From: Przewalskia tangutica
Taxonomy: Eukaryota; Streptophyta; Magnoliopsida; Solanales; Solanaceae
Assembly (NCBI GenBank): GCA_029844215.1
Contig: CM056718.1
Coordinates: 165,157,396 to 165,221,395 of the forward strand
DNA length: 64,000 nt
Reading direction: 5' to 3'
Shown: one piece after another, positions 46,071-56,921 of the stretch
How positions within the stretch are numbered: the stretch's first letter is position 1
Layout: each line of letters starts with the position of its first letter
Program-made: the position numbers and the translations under genes
The notes under the pieces: model-generated
What the model saw: only the letters and a program-made list of their open reading frames with translations
The model's database searches: none
Told to the model about the DNA's origin: nothing

Positions 46071-47175
46071 ACCGTCGTCAGGTTTGAAACATAAATTTTC
46101 AAATTCTACTGCGTGTACGAAGCCGACAAAACCCTACATCTTGTGTGTCTTCTCTCTCGGTTGAATTTTTGGCCTAAATCAAATTTTAATAAGAGGTATT
46201 TAACTTATTTCATATACTAAAGAGACAAGAGTATTACTTTCTGATATGTGGATTAACCAAACACAATGAATATTAATAATAATATGGGTTAGGATTTGTT
46301 TAAATTTAATTTATGTCGTTTAAAAGCTTTAAAACCTAAAAACTCAAGAACACATAGTTTTGTCTCCAGATCTGTTGAACGGTGATGTAATCGAGGAAGT
46401 CATTCAAATCTAACTCATCTAATTTGATATGCATGACCGATTCAATTCGAACATACTGCATTGAAACGAAGAACGAGAAGGGATTTGATGATGGTCGATG
46501 AACGTGCTTTGAAATAGTGAAAGGGGTACGAAATGAATCTGCAAATCTGAGCCTAAACCAGTTTTAGGGTTTTGGAATTGCAAAGATTGTGTTTCTGGGA
46601 TTGAGGAGCAACGACTCCACCATGGAGCGTCGTGGTGCTGACTAGGGTTTTGCAGCGGCGTCGTGGCTCTGTTCAGTAGGGCCTTGGCACTGTTCATCCA
46701 GAAGCTTAAAATGAATTTTTCGGGAAAACTGAAAATTTTCCGTCTCTGAAATTTTTGCGTCGCGGCGCCTCCCTGCAGGGGAACGGCGCCGTCGACGGGT
46801 TTAAAAAAAAAATCAAAATCAAAATCAGAAACTGAAATTTTAAAAGTTTCAGAATCAGCTGAAAATAAAATTTTAAATTGAACAGATTTGGTCCTTTCGG
46901 GCAAATCTGTAATTAAAAAAACTTTCTGAAAATTTGATTTTGAGTTTTGGAAATTACAAACAGGTCCCTGAAATCTGAAAATATTTTTCGAGAATTAAAA
47001 TTGCATTTTATGAATTTATTAGGGTTCAAATTGAACTTTTAAATTCTTAAGGAACTAAACTGTAAATTTTAAAAGTTGCAGAAATCCTGAAAATCAGAAA
47101 ATGTTTAGGGACTGTTTGGCATAGACATAGTTTTAAAGTTTAGACAAATAAATCCATCATTGTCATTAATGGTAT
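46071..47175. other. Copia-leader-like low-complexity sequence
   Basis: Resembles the leader at 11796-13725: TCAAAATCAGAAACTG runs, CAGATTTGGTCC, GGGACTGTTTGG near 47105, and a CpG-rich patch at 46750-46800. Probably the remnant leader of the element whose LTR is at 44720. The 161-codon minus frame here has no family resemblance. Confidence 0.55.
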
Positions 47176-48335
47176 TGTTACACCCCGTAATTCCAGAAAA
47201 TGTATAAGAGAATAGACGCGAGAACACAAGACTTGAAAATTGATACGAAAGAAAGAATTATTTTTCCGAAGGAAAAATCTTTCGAACGTCGGAAAGGAAA
47301 AGTGTTCGTTGATGAGAATTAGATTCTCAAAATGCATTATTTGGGGAGTATAGAATTTATTATCATTATGGAAATTTATTTTACGGATTTGGTCACGTAG
47401 GGCCCACACGAGAAATTTTATGTTTTGTGGGGCCCACGAGGATTACAAAATTTTATGGACGAACGGGAGGGCGACACGTGTCACCCCCCTCCCCCCACAT
47501 GGGCTTGCTCGAATTGGACCAAGGGTACTATGGTCAATGACCAATGTAGATGATCAAGTCTTAACAAGCTTGAGATTATTGGCTTAGTCAACTTGCCCAC
47601 TTGGCTAGATATTAAATATTCTTCATCCTAGCCACACAAATGTTGTAATCTTGACCCTCCATTGTTTTATATATACTACACTAGTAGCAAGACAAGTCTT
47701 CAACACTTAGAAAAAATTGAGAAACTTTGAGCTAAGCTTGAGAGCTCTCGGGTTTAGGACTTTTCCCACACACAAATTTTGCAATTGTGGTTCATTATTC
47801 ACAATACTTTAACTCAAGGTTCCTAGGGGTATTGTAAGGATATATCAATAGAAAGATCCCGGAAAAACGACGTTTTCACGTTAGTCGCAAGGCGAAAACC
47901 TAAGTCGTTTTCATAGTTTTGATTGGAAATGGAAGAGAAGTTGTTTGTGAACTTCTAAGGGCTTCAAATAGCGGATTGGAGCGTGAAAGAAAGGAGCTAA
48001 GATTTGCTAAGGAGCGACTTTGAATCTTGGAATTTTATAAGGGCTTATCAAGGTAACAATCTTGTCGTTTTAGTGATTAAAGATTACTTATTGTTGTAGT
48101 TATGGATATTAACAAGCATGAGATGTATATATTGAAGTTTGATAAGTGTTATGGATATTGGAACCACTAATCCGAAACTAGCATGATTAGCCTTTGAGGT
48201 TACAATTGAATTTGGTTATTAGTTTAGTCGTCGCATGTTATATAAAGAAGGAATTGTAGTTGTTAAAGTTGTTTACGACTATATAACATTAGACTTAACA
48301 ACTTGGATTGAAAAAGAATTGAAAAGGACTTTGTG
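47176..48335 (+). repeat. Truncated Tekay/Del-type gypsy LTR
   Basis: Starts TGTTACACCCCGTAATTCC, the start I associate with chromovirus (Tekay/Del-like) LTRs in plants. A TATA box TTTTATATATACTAC lies near 47668 with a CAAGTCTTCAACACTT start region downstream. Its right part is cut at about 48336 by the fragment below. No PBS or internal region follows. Confidence 0.6.
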
Positions 48336-48898
48336 TTGATTGAGTGTGTCGTGAATGAAATGATTTTATGTTCTCACATAGAGGTTCAGTTCACATATTT
48401 CGTGTAGCTAAATTTTACATATTAAGTTCGTCTTCCGACGCAGCTTCAGAGTTCGTGAACCACAATGTTATTAGTGTCAATATGTAAAGGCCTGAAGGGT
48501 AACACTAAGTCAATTGTTTCGTCGATTCAAGGATATAATCAGAGAGTATACAAATGTTCGGTTGATAATCGACACATTAGAATAAAATAGAAACGAAGCA
48601 GGATTGGAGCAGGGCCATGTCACCAAAGTCAGGGCCACGACGCCACTTAATCAGCGCCGTGGCGCCGACACGCGTCCAGTGGGTCCGAATGACCCACTGC
48701 TTTGCCGCTCGCCTTGCCTTAGGAAACCCTAGCTGATTTCTCAGCTATATATACAGGGTTTTGTCTCATATTTTACACACTATATTTTCATAAGATTTAC
48801 TCTGCTGGAATTCCTAGCTTTCCAAAGGAGAAATTATATCATTGTCTTTGACTTGCGAATCGAAGAGTGATTGCGTGTGCACCCTCAGCACTAGGGAT
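48336..48898 (+). repeat. Second fragment of the 44720-type LTR
   Basis: Matches 45473-45961 from TTGATTGAGTGTGTCGTG to GTGCACCCTCAG, with an additional segment at 48600-48770 that includes AGCTATATATACAGGG, a probable TATA region absent from the other copy. Truncated on both sides. Confidence 0.8.
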
Positions 48899-48901
48899 GT
48901 C

Positions 48902-49590
48902 AACGGATAGGATCTGGACCGGATCCTACTAGATCCTCCAGATCCATTTTTCATGCCTGTAACCAGATCCAGATCCATCGGGTCCATAAAAATTAGTTCC
49001 AAATCCAGATCTATCGGATCCACCGGATCGGATCTGAATCCACATATAAAAAGAAAATCAATTATCTTGCATTCATTTATTTAATATATACAAAGAATGC
49101 AACCTGCATGTAAGTTTTTACTATTTTTTCTGCTCCCACTTTATATTTAATTACACTCATTTACTTTTTCCACTGCAATGATGGATATGAATAGAGTACT
49201 AAAGTAAATAATTTGATTTTGGTTTTCTCATAACAGTTTCACTGCCTCATTTTAGTTTATCTTATCTTATCGATCGTTTTCTTTTTTACTTTTATGTCTT
49301 CTAACCATTTAAATTTGAACTGATATTTGTAAATAAAATTTATCATATTCAAGAATCTGAGTTGACAAACAACAGACAATTTTTTTAATATATAAGAATT
49401 TGCATTTACACTTTCAAAAGGAAAAGAATTTGCATTTACACTTTCACTTCGAAACATTCAAAAAATGGAACGATTAGCCTTCACCACATCTATCCTTAGC
49501 CGAATAATACACTATCATTAATTATAATAAATGTATAATATATTTAATAAAAAACGGATCCAGTCGGATTTGAACCGGATACGGATCTCA
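48902..49590. mobile_element. hAT-like element with GGATCC subterminal repeats (right end lost)
   Basis: Begins TAGGGATGTCAACGGAT followed by repeated GGATC(T/C) motifs, an Ac-like terminus; a related fragment lies at 54875-54998. Near 49552-49590 inverse motifs (CGGATCCAGTCGGATTTGAA) reappear, but a CCCTA end is missing. Confidence 0.6.
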
Positions 49591-49598
49591 AAGACAAG

Positions 49599-50009
49599 AT
49601 CATCTTATTTGTTTGTTTCCATATTTCCATCCACTTTGTTGTAATAGCAAAGAAAATACAAATGGATGTTACGTACACAAACAGTAAACAAAGTTTATGT
49701 TGTCAATATACTTTAATCTGTTGTACATACGTAGTAGGTAATTAACTTGATTTTTTGTAGAGGACTAAATGTAACTAGTATCTTTGAGTGACTTAACAGT
49801 GTAAAAATCGTTTAAACGGCTAGTATATAAAAGTTAAATGCAAAATAGATATATTTACACACAAGAATTTAATATCTATAATTAGCAGTACCTTGATTCC
49901 CTATAACGTCGCCAAAGGTGTTTTGCCAAGTTGGACCTCTAGGATAATTATGAAGCCAAAAAAGATAAAACAGTTACTATAGTGAATAAGATGATTGAAG
50001 CTTCTATTC
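49599..50009 (-). pseudogene. CYP86-like P450 5' fragment, copy 1 (exon deleted)
   Basis: Duplicate of the P450 fragment at 51808-54705. From high to low on the minus strand it retains the start-region scrap (CTTCAATCATCTTATTCAC), then joins directly to NYPRGPTWQNTFGDVIGNQG-type sequence by a deletion at 49954/49955, so the proline-rich hinge and most of exon 1 are lost. The probable intron donor GTACTG follows at 49891. Intron sequence runs to 49599. Confidence 0.7.
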
Positions 50010-51807
50010 GTACGTATACAAATTGTTTGAGACGTAAGATAATAGATGGTTATTGGCCAAATGACAATGGTTTCACGTTGGTAAAGGAAGGAAGAAGTGT
50101 ACGATGTGTAAAAGATTAAACGAGTCGGAAAAACGCCGCGGAGCCTCGAAGGGCCGCGACGCCTCACCGTCGGAGCCGCGGCATCGTAGCGCCGCGACGC
50201 CAACGAGGCCGAAACTCTCTGAAGTTTTGGCGCCGCGGCGCTCCAACTGTTTCCAGACCGTTGGAGAAGAAATAAAACTGATTCTTTTTGGAGCATTAAT
50301 TCTTCATTATTTGGCTGAATTGTAACTCCACAATCAAGGCTATTACATGGTCAATCAAGGACATTGTTTGGCTATGTGGAAGGTCATCTTCTTCACACTA
50401 TAAAATGGATCCTTGGGCTCATTTGAAAAGAACAACACAAAACACAATTTTCAGAATTGATCTTCCTCTCTTGCAATCTTCAAATACCTGTTAGGTGTAT
50501 TTTATATACACTTTTTGAGTCATTTTTAATTAGTATTTTTCTTATTTTCGTTTAAATAAGTGTCGTGTTATCGTCGTTTTTCTTTATTTTAAGTCACATC
50601 GGTTTAAAAAGGCAAAATGGCGAAAATGAGCGAAAAGTGGGCAGAAAAGGAGGCTCCCGAAGAAAAAAGGACGAAATTTGGCAGATCCGCATTTAACGCA
50701 TTCAGCGGCACAGGACAAAGAACGCCGTAAATCCCGAAACCGTAGAACATTCGACGCCACGGCGTCGGCGCGAGAAAATCCGATCCGAGGAAAAATTGGC
50801 CAGGGGCAGAAGGGTACAGGGCACACGATTTTTGCAGCATATTTAAACCCTTAGCAACAGATTTTAGGGGAGACATCGGATACACAACACATCACAACGC
50901 TTGACGGCTACAATTGGAGACATTAGTTCTAAGTATTTCTTTTTTATTTTCTCTATTTTAATTCAGTTCATGTTTGGATTTGTTATAGTTCTTAACATGT
51001 CTATGGCTAGGAGCTAAACACTTTATTAGGGCTTTCCTATTGAATCGCTCGAAACTCTTATTCATGAATTAATGCATTAGTTTGGTTTCTTCTTCACTGG
51101 ATTAAGATTTATTCAATATTGGTATGAATGTTTGATAGTTAACTGATCACTAATTATCATAATCTATATGATTTCGAATCAAGAACCGAGAGGAGAGATT
51201 TGGATATGTTGTAATTGAATAGACATAGGTTAAATCGCGGACGAAAGTACCCCGATACTTGTGTAGCATTATATGTTATTGTTCTTAATCCTCATATGTG
51301 GTAAAACCTATCATAGAAATATAGAAGGTTTCTGCACTGGGGTTAAGCGATTATATATCCTAACCGGAATATAAGACAGTCTAGTTAACCGCTATCTTAA
51401 CGTAGAAGAAGAAGTCATTCTAGTTGCATTAAGGATTGATAAGAGTGGATAGTTGAGGATATTGGAAGCCCTAATTCCTTCATAACTGATTAAACCTCAA
51501 TAATTTATCGTTTTCCAAATAGATAACCTAGAATAGATGTTCGGTAATTAGAAACCAGTCTCTGAGGACGATATTCGGCCTTACCAGACTATATTACTTG
51601 TAACGATACGTACACTTGCGTGAGCAATTGGAAATCGGGCTAACAATACTCAAAGATCTTTCTTTTCTAAGTGAACACTTGAGTCTCCTTTGCTCACTTA
51701 TTTGATTGCAGTTTTATTTTGGAAGATAAGTTGTCATATAGCCGTTAAAGAAATATACGGGGCAATATTATCTTAAGAATAGATTGAAAAATCAATCGAC
51801 TCGCAAA
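50010..51807. repeat. LTR-like repeat between P450 copies (copy 1)
   Basis: Begins TACGTATACAAATTGTTTGA. A second copy lies at 61629-63137, so it is a dispersed repeat. A TATA box CACTATAAAATGGATCC is at about 50399, and the downstream AACAACACAAAACACA stretch looks like a transcript leader, so it is probably an LTR with plus-strand transcription. A CpG-rich patch is at 50130-50240. A solo LTR (50489-51645) is nested inside. Confidence 0.65.
50489..51645. repeat. Nested solo LTR, inverted relative to the 24190 copy
   Basis: Starts TGTTAGGTGTATTTTATATA and ends AAATCGGGCTAACA; the complement shows ACGCAAGTGTACGTATCG and GCCGAATATCGTCC as in the LTR at 24190-25578. Flanks ATACC and ATACT agree at 4 of 5 positions. 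Confidence 0.85.
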
Positions 51808-52256
51808 TCATCTTATTTGTTTGTTTCCATATTTCCATCCACTTTGTTGTAATAGCAAAGAAAATACAAATGGATGTTACGTACACAAACAGTAAACAAA
51901 ATTTATGTTGTCAATATACTTTAATCTGTTGTACATACGTAGTAGGTAATTAACTTGATTTTTTGTAGAGGACTAAATGTAACTAGTATCTTTGAGTGAC
52001 TTAACAGTGTAAAAATCGTTTAAACGGCTAGTATATAAAAGTTAAATGCAAAATAGATATATTTACACACAAGAATTTAATATCTATAATTAGCAGTACC
52101 TTGATTCCCTATAACGTCGCCAAAGGTGCTTTGCCAAGTTTGGCCTCTAGGATAATTATGAATCCTAGTTCGAAGAATATGTTCCAATTTTTTTGGATTA
52201 CATGTAACAGTGGAAAAAGTTCGTCTCCAATTATGCAGAAAAGGGATGCAAATACA
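51808..52256 (-). pseudogene. CYP86-like cytochrome P450, exon 1 distal part and intron start (copy 2)
   Basis: From 52256 down, the minus strand reads CICIPFLHNWRRTFSTVTCN then PKKLEHILRTRIHNYPRGQT and WQSTFGDVIGNQG, then a donor-like GTACTG at 52099. The pattern TVTC-P--LEHIL-TR--NYP-G--W is typical of the N-terminal third of CYP86-type fatty-acid omega-hydroxylases. It continues from 54506-54705 across two hAT insertions. The sequence 51808-52099 would be intron and matches 49599-49891. The haem-binding part is not in the window. Confidence 0.75.
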
Positions 52257-52531
52257 CAGGGTCGTCTCAAATATTTTGGGGCCCTGTTTTAATTTGTAAA
52301 ATAAGTCCTTAATATAAATAACATGTTTGATTTGAAATCTGAATTTGGGCCTCCACATGTGCGCGCCACTGGAACTAAATCATTTTATTTTGATTGGGCT
52401 AAGACCTGCGAATTATGGATCTTTACAGTAAATTCTGGATAAACTACTTAATAAAAAATGAAAAAAGGGCCCCCAAAATTTTTTCATTTTTGGAGGCCAT
52501 GTGTAACACCACACGCCCAAAACGGCCTCAG
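52257..52531. mobile_element. Tip100-like hAT MITE inserted in P450 exon
   Basis: Left end CAGGGTCGTCTCAAATATTT. The complement of the right end, TGAGGCCGTTT, differs from the left TIR only by transitions. Inverted GGGGCCC motifs lie near both ends. The left flank CAAATACA corresponds to TAAATACC at 54498-54505 beyond the second insertion, 6 of 8 identical. The exact right boundary is uncertain. Confidence 0.6.
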
Positions 52532-52536
52532 AATAC

Positions 52537-54496
52537 TAGGGTGGCGGCGCCGACCGACCGTCCCGGCCGACCGACCCCGACCCCCCCACCACCCCGGTAT
52601 AAAAAAAATAAAAAAAAAGCGGGGCGAGCTCGGCGGGGCAGTATGGTCCCGCCCGACCACCCGCCATGCCCGATCCCGCCTAACCCCGCCCGACCCCGCC
52701 ATCCCCGCCTGGATTCGACCTTTGCACAAAATAGCCGTTGTCCAACGGCCATTTTACATTTGGCCGTTGGACAACGCCATTTTAGGCCTCCCTCCCCAAC
52801 CCCTACCCCTTTATATTTATTTTTAACCCCTATAAATACCTCATTCCTCTTCTTATTATTTTCACAAATCTTTCTACTCTCTAATCTCTCAATCAATCTC
52901 TAATTCTCTATACAACATTGTCTACATATTCAATCTATTTATTAATTTGAGAATTGGGAGTGAAGTTCAACTAGCTTGAGGATTATCTATCGAGCAAAGT
53001 TTCAATTTTCAACCTTCGACACATCGCCGACTTTACGTCGGCGTTGGTACATTCGTTCTCTCATTAAATTATTATTTTGTCTTTATTTCATTTAGCACAT
53101 TTAATTTCATTATCTTTAACTATTTATTAGCATAATTAAAATGAAAGGACTAAGAGTGTTGGGTAAGTGAAGTCGCTTCTTCTAGTAGGGGTGGTAACAA
53201 GGGCGGTACTTCTTCTAGTATTCTTGTTCGGTATTCCTAGACAAGATGATTTTATAGATCTGAAATGTTTCTGAAATACCATATGATCTTGACACAAATG
53301 ATTATCCCGAAATTGAAGAAGATTTTAATTTAGATGACACTCTAGTTGATGATACACCTACTAATGAAGATGATGATACACCCACTAGTGAAATGCCTCC
53401 TATCCCCTACTATGAGACGCAGGTCCCAAAACGACCATTAAAATCGGTTGTATGGAAATATTTTGACGGACGTAGCTAATCAAGTAGTGTATGTAAAACT
53501 TGTAAAAATGTTTATTCTTTTAAAACTGGACAAGGTCATGGTGGGGCGGGGGGTTTAGGAAGACACCTATTGCAAAAACACAAAGCCTTGCATGCTCAAT
53601 ACATGATTGAAAAAGAAGGTGAGAAGACGTCTTCTCAATCGGGACAAGGTTCACATACTATCGTCTGGGAGAAATCTGGTCAAATTAACCCATGACGGGA
53701 GTCAGAGGCCTAAATACGATAAACATAAAGATAGGGAAGACTAGCAAAATTAGTTCTTTGTGGAGGGTTTGCCTTTTTCATTTCCTGAATCTCCTGGTTT
53801 TATTCATTATATTAGAGATATGTATAATCCTGCTTATAAATGTTTTCCTAGATCAACTGTTAAAAGAGATGTATTTAAATTTGCACATGAATATCAACAG
53901 TATTTACGTTATGCATTATATCATTTAAATTGCACTACAATGTAATTTTGAATCTTGTATATTTGATATTTCAATGAAATTAATAATATAAGAGGCACAA
54001 AAATAGCCTTGGGATGTTGTTTTTACACTATTCTTGTCTTTGTTTAATTATTTAGTTTATAACTTTATACTTTATAGTTTATACTTTATACTTTATTAGT
54101 GTATAAATATATTATATATATGAGTATAATACTATAATACTATAATTATAAATTATAATACTATAAGTCTATAATATTATAGTATATGACTATGTATATG
54201 ACATTATGACTATATGACAAGTATATGTTAATGCTACTTTGTTAGTACTTAGTAATTTAGTATTTTTAATTTAGTGAAAAAATTAAAAAAAAAAAAAAAC
54301 ACAAAACCCGCCAACCCGTCCGTCCCCGACAGGCCCCGACTTACCTAACGGACGGACCGGACGGACACAGTATGATCCCGCCCGACCCGACCCTCCAGCC
54401 GCCCCACCGACCCGCCCATTTTCCCCGCCCCGACCCCGTCCCGCTCCCGCCAAACCCGACCCCGGTGGGCCCGGACCGGCCCACTGGACAGCCCTA
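52537..54496 (+). mobile_element. Ac-like hAT element, internally deleted (Ds-like)
   Basis: Ends TAGGGTGGCGGCG and GGACAGCCCTA (complement TAGGGCTGTCC). Flanking octamers CAGAATAC and GTAAATAC share the last five bases. Both subterminal regions are rich in CGACCCCGCC/GGGCGG-type repeats. A TATA box CCTATAAATACC at about 52829 and remains of a transposase gene (53290-53945) are inside; the catalytic core and dimerisation domain are deleted. Confidence 0.85.
53290..53945 (+). pseudogene. hAT transposase fragment with BED zinc finger
   Basis: An acidic N-terminal stretch (DYPEIEEDFNLDDT) leads to SVVWKYFDGRS, an in-frame TAA at about 53478, then VCKTCKNVYSFKTGQGHGG and GGLGRHLLQKHKALHAQ: the C2H2 pattern of a BED zinc finger, which binds transposon ends. 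After a stop at 53692 and a frame change the sequence reads LCGGLPFSFPESPGFIHYIR, DMYNPAYKCFPRSTVKRDVF, typical of Ac/hAT transposase upstream of the RNase H-like domain. It ends at a stop at 53945. DDE residues and the hATC domain are missing. Confidence 0.9.
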
Positions 54497-54505
54497 GTAA
54501 ATACC

Positions 54506-54705
54506 ACATGTCTGATATGTGCCTAATGTTGCACTTGCAAAGAGTTGATATGTTGTCCATTCATCTCACATATCTGGAATACTTCCCACTAATGGCCATG
54601 TTTTTGGACCTTTCAATTTTCGTACCAGTAACCAAAACCAAAAAAGATAAACAGTTACTATAGTGAATAAGATGATTGAAGCTTCTATTAAATGATCTCT
54701 CTAGC
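54506..54705 (-). pseudogene. CYP86-like cytochrome P450, exon 1 start (copy 2)
   Basis: The minus strand reads EASIILFTIVTVYLFWFWLL then VRKLKGPKTWPLVGSIPDM, a membrane anchor followed by the proline-rich hinge of microsomal P450s, then a TGA, EWTTYQLFASATLGTYQTC. The next residues, CICIPFL, lie at 52256 beyond the hAT insertions. The expected ATG near 54690 reads ATT, so the start may also be lost. A TATA box (TATATAAACCC in complement) lies near 54755. The protein would sit on the ER and hydroxylate fatty acids if intact. Confidence 0.75.
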
Positions 54706-54874
54706 TGTTGTGTAGTACTAATAATTTTGTAAAGAAAGAGCGAGGCAGATTGGGTTTATATACATGTATATATGCAGTTTGTTGACATAAGTGACGTCAC
54801 TCCGTAACTAATTATATGTCCAATTTTAGCATTAAGAACATTTAATATAACTATACATAGTTGTTGGTGACAAC
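54706..54874 (-). promoter_or_regulatory. Probable P450 promoter region
   Basis: In complement, ATACATGTATATAAACCCAA is centred near 54755, about 65 bp upstream of the P450 start region. Also ACTTATGTCAACAAACTG and GTGACGTCACTC-like sequence (TGACGTCA, a bZIP-type palindrome) at about 54790. Confidence 0.5.
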
Positions 54875-54998
54875 TAGGGATGACAACGGATCGGATCTGG
54901 ACCGGATCCTACTAGATTCAGATTTAGATCCGTTTTTCATATCTAGATCCAGATTCATCGAATTTATAAAAATCAGATCCAAATCCGGATCGAATCCA
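54875..54998. mobile_element. Fragment of GGATCC-type hAT element
   Basis: TAGGGATGACAACGGATCGG followed by GGATCC repeats, same family as 48902-49590. Truncated after about 125 bp. Confidence 0.65.
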
Positions 54999-55256
54999 CC
55001 TTGTTACCAAAAATAGGAATGCTTCCGTGTTCTTGTTTTCACCGATAGTCAATTTTTACTCTATGGGGGTGTTCAACACCATTGAAACAATTAGCAGCAT
55101 GAACCTTCGAAGCAATCAACACAATAAACATTTAAAGCCATCACTATCACTATTTTATGATTTGAATTGTAGTGCTACGAATTTAAACTTCAAAAACTAT
55201 TACCGCATTGCTTATGAGTTTCAAAGATTGTTGAAACATTTTAACTTGGGTCATTG
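54999..55256. other. Spacer, nothing recognised
   Basis: A 143-codon plus frame starts at 55027 and runs into the MITE/SINE; it has no family resemblance. Confidence 0.4.
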
Positions 55257-55599
55257 GCACTTTTATTCCTATTTTGTGCTGGTCTTTAATTTTTGCCCCT
55301 TAACGCAATTATTTTTTGTCTTCAGCCGAGGTTTTCTCGGAAATATCCGTTCTACCTATCAAGTTAGAGGTAAGGTTTGCGTACACTCTACCCTTTCCAG
55401 ACCTCACGTTGTGGGATTTCACTGGGTATGTTGTTGTAACGCAAATAATTTTGTTTGAAGGAATAAGTTTATACTTTCGCGTCATAATATCCAGCAAGTT
55501 AAACCGCACATTATTAAAGAATCTATGGCCGTCTAGACATAAGTTTGATTGTTTAGGACAAAAATTAAAGATCATCTCATTTGAAGGGAAAAAGTGCAA
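55257..55599. mobile_element. Foldback MITE with a SINE tail inside
   Basis: The left arm (55257-55302, GGCACTTTTATTCC ... GGTCTTTAATTTTTGCCCC) and the complement of the right arm (55599-55550, TTGCACTTTTTCCC ... GATCTTTAATTTTTGTCC) align. Between them is the SINE piece at 55321-55443. The outer boundary is approximate. Confidence 0.6.
55321..55443 (+). mobile_element. 5'-truncated SINE (TS/Au-like 3' part)
   Basis: Reads CCGAGGTTTTCTCGGAAATA, then GTAAGGTTTGCGTACACTCTA, CCAGACCTCACGTTGTGGGA and TTTCACTGGGTATGTTGTTG. This is the well-known conserved 3' half of plant TS/Au-type SINEs with a TTG-rich tail. The Pol III promoter is missing. Confidence 0.78.
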
Positions 55600-55702
55600 T
55601 TTTTTCATTTAACTTTTCCTTTTTTTTTTGTTAACCCGAGTTTCTACTTATAAGAACTAACCGAATGCAATTGAGAAAAATCCTAGTGGACCATTGGCTT
55701 AG

Positions 55703-56007
55703 TGCCCGTTTGGTACAGCTTTTCAAAAGACCAGAAATACTTTAGAAGGTCAAAAATATGTTTGGCCTTTTTTTTAGTGTTTGATGGAAGCTGACAAAAG
55801 TGCTTTTGGATTTCAAAAGCACTTCTGGAAGAAGCCCAAGAGTAGAGTTTTTTTTGCCTTATAACTTTTTTGTTTTTTATATAAAGTTATTTTTTTTATT
55901 GATAACCAAACACCTAACAACTTTTTGATAAAAAACTCTATTTGAAAAGCGCTACCCCTAAACTCTACTTCTAAAAGCTCTTTTTAATAAAATATACCAA
56001 ACGGAGC
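55703..56007. mobile_element. MITE with CCGTTTGGTA terminal repeats (305 bp)
   Basis: The left end GTGCCCGTTTGGTACAGC pairs with the inverse of TATACCAAACGGAGCC. The interior contains CTTTTGGATTTCAAAAGCAC, itself palindromic. Target duplication not resolved. Non-coding. Confidence 0.7.
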
Positions 56008-56622
56008 CTTACTCTTCTAAGAAATTCCACCGACTGTTAAGGATATGAAACGCGCAAAGAGTTTTATAGGGTCTGATTAGTTGTATACTCACATTTTTGT
56101 TAACATTGCGTATTTATGACAAAAACTATATTAAAGAAGTAATCGAGAACCTGATAATGATAGAGTATTCAAAATTTGAAGTACAAATACTGCAAAATAT
56201 GTAGGCCAACACAACCTATATTAGATATTACATCAGACATTTTGTCCTAATCTAGGTAGAGATAGAACTCAGTCGTTTTATTTTCTTCAGTAGAAAGGAA
56301 AAAATGAAACAAGGAAAGCAAAAAGAAAAGGAAAAGACAATAAACCACAAAACATCTACTCATATTTAAAAAAGATAATGATAAAAAACATTTCTGAACT
56401 ATCACGAGTTTTACATCCAAATTATCAATCATTTTTTTTCCTATCTGAACTATCATCATCTATGTATTACATATCTATGATGTTAGTTCAAATAAAAAAA
56501 ATGAAATAATGGATAGTTGAAGCGTAAAATTTATAAAAAAGTGATAGTTCAGATTTGTTTTGGTCATTAACTCTGTTTAGAAGCAAAAGATTTCATATTG
56601 TGTTGGCCATCAATAATGTCCT
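56008..56622 (-). other. 3' flank of the cystine-knot gene
   Basis: Non-coding. The part 56165-56290 recurs at 42240-42370, which marks the extent of the duplicated locus. Confidence 0.6.
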
Positions 56623-56881
56623 TTAGCGTCCGCAAAAGTAGGTAATCTTTATAGGATCATAGTGACATCGGGGACAGTAGTTCCTATCCCAACAGTCAGT
56701 GTCCCGCTGACAGTATCCACCGCAACCACTACGATAACCCATTACGTTTTGACCAGTTAGTTTTGATTTGAGTTCTGTTGCAGTTTCTGACAAGTCTCTT
56801 GCAGCAACTATTTTCATTTTTGGAGATTGAGCCAAGTAAACTATAATCCATAAAAAAAAAACAAGTGTCAAAATCAGTATT

Positions 56882-56921
<40 letters not shown>

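Noticed and set aside
46419..46904. 161-codon minus-strand frame
   Set aside because: Lies in Copia-leader-like low-complexity sequence; the corresponding leader at 11796 has no such frame.
49901..50296. 131-codon minus frame (and its copy at 61565-61903)
   Set aside because: Crosses from P450 remnant into the LTR-like repeat; the C-terminal part is repeat sequence found twice, in different contexts.
52415..52903. Pro/Arg-rich frames of 120-160 codons on both strands
   Set aside because: GC-rich subterminal region of the Ac-like element; composition only.
54283..54560. Gly/Arg-rich frames on the minus strand
   Set aside because: Subterminal GC-rich repeats of the Ac-like element, not genes.
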